Of a DNA stretch of 64,000 bases, positions 1-8,321 are shown one piece after another. The stretch spans positions 2,976,001 through 3,040,000 of the forward strand of contig FSRV01000001.1 in the NCBI GenBank assembly GCA_900142905.1, written 5' to 3'. Every line of letters begins with the position of its first letter. The first letter of the stretch is position 1. The translations under genes and the position numbers were made by a program. The notes under the pieces were generated by a model. That model made no database searches, had not been told where the DNA came from, and saw only the letters and a program-made list of their open reading frames with translations. Source of the DNA: Burkholderia sp. GAS332. Its GTDB lineage: Bacteria; Pseudomonadota; Gammaproteobacteria; Burkholderiales; Burkholderiaceae.

Positions 1-1209
1 AATTGCGTGGTTCGGCGGATTGTCGATCAGGCCGTCGCCCCATACGGTCGATGTCAGCACAGCCGAGCTCTGATTCGGAAACAGATCGAGACCGCCGGCC
101 GCATTGACGCGCGCGCGCAGAAATTCGTTGCGACGGTCGGCCTTCTTTTGCGTGAAATCGGCGCGCAGCGACAGTGCGCGCGGGGCCACCGTCTGCGCGC
201 CGGCCAGAAGCAGGATGAACGGGCGCACGAACAGCAAAAAGGTCGCGAAGCTGGAGACCGGGTTGCCCGGCAGGCCGATGAAGAAGGTTTCATCTGACGA
301 AACGGCATCCGTCTGCTGCGCAGCACGGCGCACAGCGCCGAACGCGAGCGGTTTGCCCGGTTTCATCGCGATCTGCCACATCGACAGGCGCCCTTCCGCC
401 TCGACTGCCGGCTTGACGTGGTCTTCCTCGCCGACCGACACGCCGCCGCAAGTGAGGATCAGATCGTGCGCTTGCGCGGCTTCGCGCAAGGTGGTGCGCG
501 TAGCGTCGAGTTTATCGGGGACGATGCCGTAGTCGGTGACGTCGCAGCCTAGATTTTCCAGCAGCCCGCGCAGCGTGAAACGGTTCGAATTGTAGATCGC
601 GCCGGGCTTCAGCGGCTCGCCGGGCATGGTCAGTTCGTCGCCGGTGAAGAATACGGCGACTTTTACGCGGCGGCGTACCTGGAGTTCGGCGCAGCCGACC
701 GAGGCGGCGAGCCCTAATGCCTGCGGTGTCAGGCGCGTGCCCGCTGGCAGGATGATCGAGCCGCTGCGGATGTCCGCGCCTTGGGCTGTGATCCATTCGC
801 CCGGTGCCGGGCTGTGGAGGATTGTGACTTCGTTGTCGCTTGTTTCCGTTTGTTCCTGCATCACGATGGCGTCGGCGCCCGGCGGCACTGTGGCGCCCGT
901 GAAGATGCGGGCTGCTGTGCCTGGTTTTAATGCCTCCGGCGCGTGGCCGGCTGGAATGCGTTGCGAGATTGGCAAGCGGCGGTTGCTGTCCGTAGCCAGG
1001 TCTCCCGTGCGGATCGCGTAGCCGTCCATTGAACTAGTGTTCATCGGGGGGACGTCGAGCGGCGAAATGACGTCAGCCGAGAGGACGCGGTTGAGCGCTT
1101 CCAGCGTGGGGATCGATTCGGTACCGGTGATCGGGCTCGCTGCGCTGAGCAGGGTCGCCAACGCTTCAGCAGTGGAGAGCATCGGTGCGCGGGGCGTTGG
1201 GGTGGACAT
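1..1209 (-). CDS. moeA: Molybdopterin molybdenumtransferase MoeA (C-terminus cut by window edge)
   Basis: MoeA inserts molybdate into adenylylated molybdopterin, the last step of molybdenum cofactor synthesis in the cytoplasm. Reading the minus strand from ATG at 1209 gives 403 codons still open at position 1, against a usual family length of about 400-430. Visible family motifs are MDGYAIR at about residue 61, IYNSNRFTL near 205, GGVSVGEEDHV at about 255-265 (the MPT-binding core) and GLPGNPVSSF near 311. It is on the same strand as the upstream aminotransferase-hom-thrC operon, but an insertion sequence and an intergenic repeat now separate them. It therefore probably depends on its own promoter or on one supplied by that DNA. 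The identification is firm; only the last residues are missing. Confidence 0.95.
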   Translation of the reverse strand, partial: MSTPTPRAPMLSTAEALATLLSAASPITGTESIPTLEALNRVLSADVISPLDVPPMNTSSMDGYAIRTGDLATDSNRRLPISQRIPAGHAPEALKPGTAARIFTGATVPPGADAIVMQEQTETSDNEVTILHSPAPGEWITAQGADIRSGSIILPAGTRLTPQALGLAASVGCAELQVRRRVKVAVFFTGDELTMPGEPLKPGAIYNSNRFTLRGLLENLGCDVTDYGIVPDKLDATRTTLREAAQAHDLILTCGGVSVGEEDHVKPAVEAEGRLSMWQIAMKPGKPLAFGAVRRAAQQTDAVSSDETFFIGLPGNPVSSFATFLLFVRPFILLLAGAQTVAPRALSLRADFTQKKADRRNEFLRARVNAAGGLDLFPNQSSAVLTSTVWGDGLIDNPPNHAI

Positions 1210-1289
1210 CTTTTGGTCTCGGAGCCGCAGGGTAAAGGAATATTGTAGCGGTCGATCGTGATGGCCGGTGGCGGGTGGGAGTTATGGTG

Positions 1290-1461
1290 GGGTTTTTTGC
1301 CTTCGGCCGGGGTTTTTGCCTTTTGGCGGTGCTTTCTGTGCGCCTGCGGTGTTGGGTTTTGCTTGGTTTGTTTGCCTGTGCGGCGCTTGTGCTCTGTGCG
1401 CCTGCGGTGTTGGCCTTTCCTTGTTTTCTTATTGGTCTATTAGCGTTGCCCCTGTGCGGGG
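1290..1461 (+). repeat. Intergenic repeat copy 1, left part (interrupted by IS)
   Basis: This T/G-rich stretch holds imperfect internal repeats of the type GCCTGCGGTGTTGG and GCCTGTGCGGCGCTTG. It ends in TTATTGGTCTATTAGCG followed by CCCCTGTGCGGGG. The same sequence recurs at 45290-45520 and, inverted, at 46165-46263. The element continues on the far side of the insertion sequence at 2829. No coding function is evident. Confidence 0.8.
1452..1461 (+). repeat. 10-bp target site duplication, left copy
   Basis: CTGTGCGGGG directly precedes the left inverted repeat and recurs at 2829-2838 directly after the right one. The uninterrupted copy of this repeat at 45509-45518 has the sequence only once, which confirms that it is an insertion duplication. 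A length of 10 bp (11 if the terminal C is counted differently) is typical of IS4-family elements. Confidence 0.9.
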
Positions 1462-2828
1462 CAATGCTCTCAACTTAAGCCCGAAAGGGCTTGTATACGG
1501 GGCGTTTGCCCTGTAAACTTCATCGCATAACTGATTGATAAATAAACGATATGAACTCAAATACCAGCGTCTTCCCAACTCCTGGCTGAGTTCTCCGATT
1601 TCCTGTTCGATCCGGCGCTCGCTGAGCGTGTTCGCCGTTCTCCCACTGCCTTTACCCGCAATCGCATCCTGACGCTGCCACGCATGGCAGCGTTGATGAT
1701 GTCGGGCATGCGCTCGAGCGTGCAGGCCGAGCTCGATGGGCTGTTTGGCGCGTTGCACGGGCAAACGGTGCGCACCCGGGCGGTAAGTGCACAGGCCTTC
1801 AGCAAGGCGCGCCGCGGCCTGTCGGCCGAGCTGTTCGAACTGGCCCGCGCGCGCCTGATCGAGCTGGCCCAACCCTACATTGATTCGATGCGCTGGAATG
1901 GCCTGAGGCTGGTCGCAGCCGACGGTAGCCGTCTGCGGGTAGGCACGCGCGAAGGCCATGATCTGCGCGCCGACCACTACGCATTTGCGCTGTTCCTGCC
2001 GGGGCCCGAACTGACCCTGCACGCCGCGCTTCATCCGGCCGACGGCTCCGAGCGGCAGATGCTGTTCGAAGCGCTGGACGTACTGCAACCGCACACCGAT
2101 CTGCTGCTGCTCGATCGCGGCTATCTCGGCAACATGATGGTAGCCGCCCTGGCACAGCGCGAGATCCCGTTCTGTCTACGCGTGGATGCACGCGCCTGGA
2201 CGTGCGTCACCGCCTTTGCGCGCAGTGGCGAGGCTGAGCGCTTCGTGACACTGGCCGCGCCCGATGAACAGGACGCCCTTGACTATGAACTGGTGCGCAC
2301 GCCCACCACGGTGCGCCTGATCCGCGATGTCACTCCTGGCGGACGTGTTCGCGTGCTGATGACCTCGCTGCTCGATCGCCAGCGCTATCCGGCTGCCACC
2401 TTCGGGGCGCTCTACCATCAGCGCTCGCATCGAGGAAGCGTTCAAACGGCTCAAGCACCGGCTGCGGCTGGAGGCCGTCACGGGGCTGGACTACCTGGCG
2501 CTGCAGCAGGACTTCGGCGCAAAAACCGTCGCCGACAACCTGTGCACACTGCTCAGCGATCTCGACGATGCGTCTCACGATGACGCACCTGCCAGCCGTC
2601 CTGACCGTGTTTATGCGCTGGGTGCCCTCAAGCCGATCCTCGGCGCGTGCCTGCTACGGATTGAACACTGCCTGAACCTGCTGCCCAAAGTCATGCCGGC
2701 CATCCACCAGGCCCGATGTCGTATCCAGCCCTCGCGCTCTTACCCACGACCGCCCAGAAAAGCCAAGCCCCATCACCATCTCGCGTACAAGCTTGCTTGA
2801 TGAAATGGGGCTTAAGTTGAGAGCATTG
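1462..2828 (+). mobile_element. IS4-family insertion sequence, 1,367 bp
   Basis: The ends are perfect 21-bp inverted repeats (1462-1482 and 2808-2828, beginning CAATGCTCTCAACTTAAGCC). They are flanked by a 10-bp direct duplication. A single transposase reading frame fills the element, with the DDE arrangement and the YREK signature of the IS4 family. The insertion lies inside an intergenic repeat between thrC and moeA. The transposase is frameshifted twice, so this copy probably cannot move by itself, but its intact ends could still be mobilised by a related transposase. Confidence 0.93.
1551..2800 (+). pseudogene. IS4-family transposase, two frameshifts
   Basis: The main open stretch (about 1555-2425) carries the N-terminal helical region (QLLAEFSDFLFDPALAERVR), a first catalytic Asp in LVAADGSRLRV and a second in LLLLDRGYLG. 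At 2425 the frame should continue YHQRWRIEEAFKRLK, the Y-2-R-3-E-6-K signature holding the third acidic residue, but two bases are missing in the Trp codon. The proper C-terminus therefore continues in another frame to the TGA at 2798-2800. At the 5' end the only plausible start, ATG 1551, reads MNSNTSV and then stops; removing one T of the TT at 1572-1573 joins it to SQLLAEF. Sequencing error at either site cannot be excluded. As written, no active transposase can be made without frameshifting. Confidence 0.88.
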
Positions 2829-3014
2829 CTGTGCGGGGCGGCACCTACTTTTCTTTGCCTGCTGCAAAGAAAAGTAGGCAAAAGAAAGCAGCTCGAACCC
2901 CTGCTAAGCGGGTCCCCCGCACAGTCGCGGTAGTGGGGCATCTGGAATCCGTGCTCTCGCACATTCGGCGTGAGTGACAAAGCCGTCATTCTTCCGGCGG
3001 CGCTGCGCGCGCCG
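2829..3014 (+). repeat. Intergenic repeat copy 1, right part
   Basis: This is the continuation of the repeat after the IS (target duplication 2829-2838). It includes a perfect 15-bp inverted repeat at 2844-2878, CCTACTTTTCTTTGC / GCAAAGAAAAGTAGG, and a downstream conserved block ending near GCGCGCGCCG at 3014. The same blocks occur at 45521-45695 and, inverted, at 46017-46165. The short reading frames in these blocks are not conserved in frame between copies (a one-base difference in the AGGGG-TTCGAG stretch), so I do not call a gene. Confidence 0.8.
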
Positions 3015-3083
3015 TGGCGGTACTTCTTATCAACCTATCCCGTCGCATCGAGCGCGACAGAGTCGCGCTCGATGCTCGCGGCA

Positions 3084-4535
3084 TCACTCGCCTGTGTTTG
3101 CGACGATGAAGTCCTTTACGCGCTGCACGTCCGCCGGCAGCACCTCGAATCGCTGGGGCAGCGACTCCAGTCCCGAAAACGCGGCCGGGCGCTCCGGTTC
3201 GCGCAACAGCGCCTCGCGGATCGTCTCGCCAAACTTGATCGGCTGCGCCGTCTCCAGCACGATCATCGGGATGCCCGCCTGCAAATGCTCGCGCGCTACC
3301 TTCAGCCCGTCTGCCGTGTGCGTGTCGATCATTGTGTCGTAGCGCTCGAAGACGTCGCGGATTGCGTCCACGCGGTCCTCGTGGCTGCTGCGGCCCGATA
3401 CGAAACCGAATTCCTTCACGCGCGCAAAATCGCCGCTCGCCGCCAGGTCGAAACCGCCCTTCTCTTCGACGTCGCGGAACAGCTGCAGCACGCGCGCCGG
3501 GTCGCGGCCCAGCAGGTCGAACACGAATCGCTCGAAGTTCGAGGCCTTCGAAATGTCCATGCTCGGGCTGCTGGTGTGATACGTCTCGGCCGCCTTGCGC
3601 ACGCGGTAAATACCCGTGCGGAAGAACTCGTCCAGCACGTCGTTTTCGTTCGTCGCGACCACCAGCTTCTCAATCGGCAAACCCATCATGCGTGCGATGT
3701 GGCCCGCACACACGTTGCCGAAATTGCCCGACGGCACCGTGAATGACACGCGCTCGTCGTTCGACTTCGTCGCGGCAAAGTAGCCCTTGAAGTAGTACAC
3801 AACCTGCGCCACTACACGCGCCCAGTTGATCGAGTTGACCGTGCCGATCTTGTACTTCGCCTTGAACGCGTGGTCGTTCGACACCGCCTTCACGATGTCC
3901 TGGGCATCGTCGAACACACCCTCAACCGCGATGTTGAAAATGTTCGGGTCCTGCAGGCTGTACATCTGCGCCGTCTGGAAGGCGCTCATCTTCTTGTGCG
4001 GCGACAGCATGAACACGCTAATGCCCTGCTTGCCGCGCATCGCATACTCAGCCGCGCTGCCGGTGTCGCCCGAGGTTGCGCCCAGAATGTTCAGCGTCTC
4101 GCCGTGCCGCGCCAGCGCATACTCGAACAGGTTGCCGATCAACTGCATCGCCATGTCCTTGAACGCAAGCGTCGGCCCGTTCGACAGCTCCAGCAGCGAC
4201 AGCGGCGCGCCGTTCTCGACGCCCAACGTCTTCAACGGCGTGATCTGCGCGGCGCTTTCGTCGTCGCGCACGTTGCAGTACGTCTCGGCCGTGTAGGTCT
4301 TGCGCGTCAGCGCACGCAGGTCTTCGGCGGGAATGTCGTCGCTGAATTTCGACAGGATCTCGAAGGCGAGGTCCGCGTACGGCAGCGTGCGCCAACGCGT
4401 CAGTTCGTCAGCCGTGACGCGCGGATATTCCGCCGGCAGGTATAGGCCGCCGTCTTTAGCAAGACCGCCCAGCAGAATCTCGGAAAAGGTATGGCGCTCG
4501 CCGGCTCCGGCGCCGCGCGTAGAAAGGTAGTTCAT
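3084..4535 (-). CDS. thrC: Threonine synthase
   Basis: This enzyme converts O-phosphohomoserine to threonine with pyridoxal phosphate, the last step of threonine synthesis. The 483-residue protein matches the long proteobacterial form. The N-terminal block MNYLSTRGAG and the PLP-lysine motif SNGPTLAFKDMA (Lys about 126) are clear, followed by GATSGDTGSAA, a phosphate-binding loop. It starts 8 bp after the hom stop codon, so the two form a translationally close operon that carries aspartate semialdehyde-derived homoserine to threonine. The 3' side runs into the intergenic repeat and IS rather than into moeA. Confidence 0.97.
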   Translation of the reverse strand: MNYLSTRGAGAGERHTFSEILLGGLAKDGGLYLPAEYPRVTADELTRWRTLPYADLAFEILSKFSDDIPAEDLRALTRKTYTAETYCNVRDDESAAQITPLKTLGVENGAPLSLLELSNGPTLAFKDMAMQLIGNLFEYALARHGETLNILGATSGDTGSAAEYAMRGKQGISVFMLSPHKKMSAFQTAQMYSLQDPNIFNIAVEGVFDDAQDIVKAVSNDHAFKAKYKIGTVNSINWARVVAQVVYYFKGYFAATKSNDERVSFTVPSGNFGNVCAGHIARMMGLPIEKLVVATNENDVLDEFFRTGIYRVRKAAETYHTSSPSMDISKASNFERFVFDLLGRDPARVLQLFRDVEEKGGFDLAASGDFARVKEFGFVSGRSSHEDRVDAIRDVFERYDTMIDTHTADGLKVAREHLQAGIPMIVLETAQPIKFGETIREALLREPERPAAFSGLESLPQRFEVLPADVQRVKDFIVANTGE

Positions 4536-4543
4536 AGTTCGGC

Positions 4544-5875
4544 CTAGTTCAGCGCTTCCATGCGCAGCTTCGTGACTTGCGAGACAACGGTCTTCAACGC
4601 TTCGATCGTCTTGATCGCCGCGTTGACGTTCTTTTCAACCGTTTCGTGCGTAATCAGGATGATGTCGGTTTCGCCCTTGCCGTTCGCGTCGACCTGCTCG
4701 GATTCCTTCTGCAGCAGTGCGTCGATCGAGATGCCCCGATCCGCCAGAATGCGCGTGATGTCGGCCAACACGCCAGTCACGTCCGCCACGCGCAGACGCA
4801 GGTAGTAGCCGCTCGTCACTTCGTCGATCGGCAGGATCGGCGTGCTCGACAGGCTGTCCGGCTGGAACGCCAGATGCGGCACGCGATGCTCCGGGTCCGC
4901 CGTGTGCAGACGCGTCACGTCAACCAGGTCGGCCACCACGGCGGATGCCGTCGGCTCCGCGCCCGCGCCCTTGCCGTAGTACAGCGTGGAGCCAACCGCG
5001 TCGCCATGCACCACGACCGCGTTCATCGCGCCTTCCACGTTCGCCAGCAGGCGTTTTTCCGGAATCAGCGTGGGATGCACGCGCAATTCGATGCCCTTGT
5101 CCGTACGGCGCGAAATGCCGAGCAGCTTGATGCGGTAGCCAAGTTCTTCAGCATATTTGATGTCGATTGCGGCCAGCTTGCTGATGCCTTCGACGTACGC
5201 CTTGTCGAATTGCACCGGCACGCCGAACGCGATCGCGCTCATGATCGTCGCCTTGTGGGCGGCGTCCACGCCTTCGATGTCGAAGGTCGGATCGGCCTCG
5301 GCGTAACCCAACTCCTGCGCGGCCTTCAGCGCAGTCGCGAAGTCGAGCCCGCGGTCGCGCATCTCCGACAGGATGTAATTCGTCGTGCCGTTGATGATGC
5401 CCGCGATGTACTGGATGCGATTGGCCGTGAGCCCCTCGCGCAACGCCTTGATGATCGGAATGCCGCCCGCCACCGCTGCCTCGAACGCTACCATCACGCC
5501 ATTGGCGCGCGCCGCTTCGAAAATCTCCGTGCCGTGCACGGCGAGCAGCGCCTTGTTGGCCGTGACCACATGCTTGCGGTTCTTGATCGCGCGCAGGACG
5601 AGGTCGCGTGCCACGCCCGTGCCACCGATCATTTCCGCGATGATATCGATCGACGGATCGTCGACCACCGCGTTGAAGTCATCAGTCAGCGCCACGGTGC
5701 CGGCCTCGCTGCCGAGCGCCGCAGTCGCCTTGGCGGGATTGCGCACGGCAATGCGCGCAATCTCGATACCGCGGCCCGCGCGGCGTTTGATTTCTTCCTG
5801 ATTGCGGCGCAGTACCGTGAAGGTGCCGCTGCCTACCGTGCCGAAGCCCAGCAGTCCAACTTTGATCGGTTCCAT
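4544..5875 (-). CDS. hom: Homoserine dehydrogenase
   Basis: It reduces aspartate semialdehyde to homoserine with NAD(P)H, the branch point for threonine and methionine. The 443 residues start with the Rossmann nucleotide-binding motif GLLGFGTVGSGT (residues 7-18). The catalytic domain follows with GTTNYILSEM and the conserved YAEADPTFDIEG stretch. A C-terminal ACT domain of about 80 residues begins near YYLRLRVADVTGVLADIT, so feedback inhibition by threonine is expected. It sits between the aminotransferase gene (75 bp upstream) and thrC (8 bp downstream). Confidence 0.97.
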   Translation of the reverse strand: MEPIKVGLLGFGTVGSGTFTVLRRNQEEIKRRAGRGIEIARIAVRNPAKATAALGSEAGTVALTDDFNAVVDDPSIDIIAEMIGGTGVARDLVLRAIKNRKHVVTANKALLAVHGTEIFEAARANGVMVAFEAAVAGGIPIIKALREGLTANRIQYIAGIINGTTNYILSEMRDRGLDFATALKAAQELGYAEADPTFDIEGVDAAHKATIMSAIAFGVPVQFDKAYVEGISKLAAIDIKYAEELGYRIKLLGISRRTDKGIELRVHPTLIPEKRLLANVEGAMNAVVVHGDAVGSTLYYGKGAGAEPTASAVVADLVDVTRLHTADPEHRVPHLAFQPDSLSSTPILPIDEVTSGYYLRLRVADVTGVLADITRILADRGISIDALLQKESEQVDANGKGETDIILITHETVEKNVNAAIKTIEALKTVVSQVTKLRMEALN

Positions 5876-5950
5876 GCAGCGTGTGTTTTCGAGTAAGTGA
5901 TTAAAAGGAAACGGGGGGCTGGCAGCGGCGCGCCGGGCGCGCCGTCCATC

Positions 5951-7189
5951 TCAAGCCGTGTGGCGTTTGCGGTAGCCGTCGAGGAAGCGCGCGATCCGGT
6001 TAATCGAATCCGCGAGGTCGTCCACGTTCGGCAGGAACACGACGCGGAAGTGATCCGGCGTCTTCCAGTTGAAACCGGTGCCTTGAACCAGCAACACACG
6101 CTCTTCCAGCAAAAGGTCGAGGATGAACTGCTGGTCGTCCTGGATCGGATAAATCTTCGGATCGAGGCGCGGGAACATGTACAGCGCCGCCTCGGGCTTC
6201 ACGCAACTCACGCCCGGGATGGCCGTCAGCATGTCATACGCGAGTTCGCGCTGTTTGTACAGGCGCCCGCTCGGCACGATCAGGTCGTTGATGCTTTGAT
6301 AGCCGCCAAGCGCGGTCTGGATCGCGTACTGGCCGGGCACGTTCGGGCACAGGCGCATGGAAGCCAGAATGCCGAGCCCTTCGAAGTAATCTTTGCCATT
6401 GCGGCGGTTCTCGCCGGTCAGACCCGAAATGAACATCCAGCCGGCGCGGTAGCCGCACGAACGGTAGCTCTTCGAGAGGCTGTTAAATGTGACGGTGAGC
6501 ACATCTTCGGAAAGCGCGGCCATCGACGTGTGCTTCTTGCCGTCGTAGACGATCTTGTCGTAGACCTCGTCGGCGAAGATCACGAGGCCGTGCTGGCGGG
6601 CGATCTCGATCAGGCCGAGCAGCAGTTCGTCCGAGTACAGCGCGCCCGTGGGGTTGTTCGGGTTGATGACTACGAGCGCGCGCGTATTCGGCGTGATTTT
6701 CGCGCGAATGTCGTCGAGGTCGGGCATCCAGCGGTTCGATTCGTCGCAGATGTAATGCACCGGCGTGCCGCCCGACAGGCTGACACCGGCGGTCCACAGC
6801 GGGTAGTCCGGCGCGGGCAGCAACACTTCGTCGCCGTCGTTCAGGAGGCCCTGCAGCGCCATCACGATCAGCTCGGAGGCGCCATTGCCGATGTAAATGT
6901 CGTCCAGTTCGACGCCGTGTACGCCCTTTTGCTGCGTGTAATGCATGATCGCCTTGCGCGCGGCGAACACACCCTTCGAATCCGAGTAGCCGGACGAGCC
7001 CGGCAGATTCAGAATCATGTCCTGGATGATTTCATCCGGCGCGTCGAAGCCGAACGGCGCGAGATTGCCGATGTTCAGCTTGATGATGCGGTGGCCCTCT
7101 TCTTCGAGCCGTTTCGCATGTTCGAGGACAGGCCCGCGGATGTCGTAGCAGACATTCAACAACTTGTTGGATTTGAGAATCGGTTTCAC
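5951..7189 (-). CDS. PLP-dependent aminotransferase, AlaA/AlaT type
   Basis: This is a class I/II aminotransferase, probably making alanine from pyruvate and glutamate. Family features are SSGYSDSKG, INPNNPTGALY, the FADEVYDKIVYDG stretch and the PLP lysine in SLSKSYRSCGYRAGW. The frame is open back to a TTG at 7258 (435 residues). I prefer the GTG at 7189, which gives 412 residues starting KPILKSNKL and fits the ~405-residue AlaA family; neither start has a strong ribosome-binding site. The gene is followed by hom and thrC on the same strand, which suggests one amino-acid operon. Its substrate is inferred from family likeness, not shown. Confidence 0.88.
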   Translation of the reverse strand: MKPILKSNKLLNVCYDIRGPVLEHAKRLEEEGHRIIKLNIGNLAPFGFDAPDEIIQDMILNLPGSSGYSDSKGVFAARKAIMHYTQQKGVHGVELDDIYIGNGASELIVMALQGLLNDGDEVLLPAPDYPLWTAGVSLSGGTPVHYICDESNRWMPDLDDIRAKITPNTRALVVINPNNPTGALYSDELLLGLIEIARQHGLVIFADEVYDKIVYDGKKHTSMAALSEDVLTVTFNSLSKSYRSCGYRAGWMFISGLTGENRRNGKDYFEGLGILASMRLCPNVPGQYAIQTALGGYQSINDLIVPSGRLYKQRELAYDMLTAIPGVSCVKPEAALYMFPRLDPKIYPIQDDQQFILDLLLEERVLLVQGTGFNWKTPDHFRVVFLPNVDDLADSINRIARFLDGYRKRHTA

Positions 7190-7365
7190 GGCGGGCACTT
7201 CATCCTGTTGTTGGGCTTGGGCGAACAAGCGGGAACGAAAAAACGGGGCCCCGGGCAAGTCCGCCGATACGGGGAATTATGACGCGGCACAGTCGCCAGA
7301 CACGGATTGGGCTGACTTCCCGGCCCGGTTAGGCGCGCGTCCGGCGGATTGCGCCGGTGCAGCAG

Positions 7366-7452
7366 CAAAACAGGTCCAAAGTAGGCCCAAAACAGGTCCA
7401 AATCAGGCCAGGAACAGACCAAAAGCAGGCAAAAAACAGTCGAAAAGCGGCC
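7366..7452. repeat. Four tandem ~22-bp direct repeats (iteron-like)
   Basis: Units at 7366-7387, 7388-7409, 7410-7430 and 7431-7452 are head to tail with no spacer. The first two differ at only two positions (each begins CAAAACAGGTCCAAA and ends AGGCC); the last two are more degenerate. Each unit looks like two related ~11-bp halves with a run of A followed by CAGG. The array lies 108-177 bp upstream of the aminotransferase start candidates and about 280 bp upstream of the gene at 7734. A regulatory role is an inference. Confidence 0.7.
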
Positions 7453-7733
7453 AGAACCAAGGCAGGTAGCCGGTGGGCCGCGCCCGTGCCCTCAGGGCGG
7501 CTTATGACAGCACATGAGGCGGCACTTGAGCGAGGGGCGCCGCAAGGCGGCTAAAAAGTTATAATTTAGCGGATTTTGGCCGACTTCCGCAATGCACCAA
7601 CCGCAACCGCAAGCCTTTTCGGCCGCTTCTGCCCCACTCGCGTGTCTGACTTGCGTCAAACCGCCCTGCTTCGGTTCTGCCCGGTCAGGCCGCCAACACG
7701 CATGATGTCTCACGACGACTTCGGAAAACGAAT

Positions 7734-8108
7734 TTGAAATTACATCAGGATTCCAGCGGCGCCCTCAACACCGTCACTGGCTACGGCGCCGACTATGTCG
7801 AAATCAATCTGGTGCGCCATTCGGGCAGCATTCTCGTGCTGCCCGAGTCGCCCGTCATCGCCTGGCCGGTCTCCTCGTTCGACGACCTGAGCGCCGAGCA
7901 CTTCGCCATGCTGGTGGAGTCGGCGCCCGAAGTGGTCATTTTCGGCAGCGGTGAACGGCTGCGCTTCCCGCATCCGCGCCTGACCGCCGCACTCACCGCC
8001 AAACGCATCGGCGTCGAAACGATGGACTTCAAGGCGGCTTGCCGCACCTACAACATTCTGATGGCCGAGGGCCGCAAGGTCGCGGCCGCGTTGCTGATCG
8101 AAGCATAG
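7734..8108 (+). CDS. Mth938-like domain protein (DUF498 family)
   Basis: This 124-residue protein is of the Mth938/NDUFAF3-like fold, a small alpha/beta domain found widely and without an established bacterial function. Characteristic stretches are GYGADYVEINLVRHSGSILVLP near the start, VVIFGSGERLRFP in the middle and the GVETMDFKAACRTYNILMAEGRKVAAALL ending region. The start codon is TTG; no clear Shine-Dalgarno is seen. A -10-like TATAAT occurs in AGTTATAATTTAG near 7560. It precedes the arn operon by about 210 bp on the same strand but is not obviously part of it. Confidence 0.85.
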   Translation: MKLHQDSSGALNTVTGYGADYVEINLVRHSGSILVLPESPVIAWPVSSFDDLSAEHFAMLVESAPEVVIFGSGERLRFPHPRLTAALTAKRIGVETMDFKAACRTYNILMAEGRKVAAALLIEA

Positions 8109-8321
8109 CGGCGCCGCGCCGCCGCAGGGTAGTCAGCGTGCAGGCGCACACCGCCCATGCGCGGCATCACAGCGTTCGCGTGGCGGCAGCCGGCCGCGCG
8201 CCCTGGCCGCGTCCCGGCCGATAACGTACACTGCGCGCCGTCGGTGCCGTACCGACAACCGCCCTATCCAGATAACACAGCCTCGCTGCCCATGCGGCGT
8301 CGCACAAAAAGGTTGAAATCC

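Noticed and set aside
1462..1482. CTTAAG in the IS inverted repeats as further PmrA-like boxes
   Set aside because: Only a single hexamer is present with no second half-site at 5-bp spacing; it is part of the transposase-binding ends.
4577..7282. Long open frames of about 440-460 codons on the strand opposite hom and the aminotransferase
   Set aside because: They are antisense shadows of high-GC coding DNA; the products are Arg/His/Asp-rich without domains, and the minus-strand genes are unmistakable.
7366..7452. Possible CRISPR array
   Set aside because: The four units are contiguous without spacers, and no cas gene is near.
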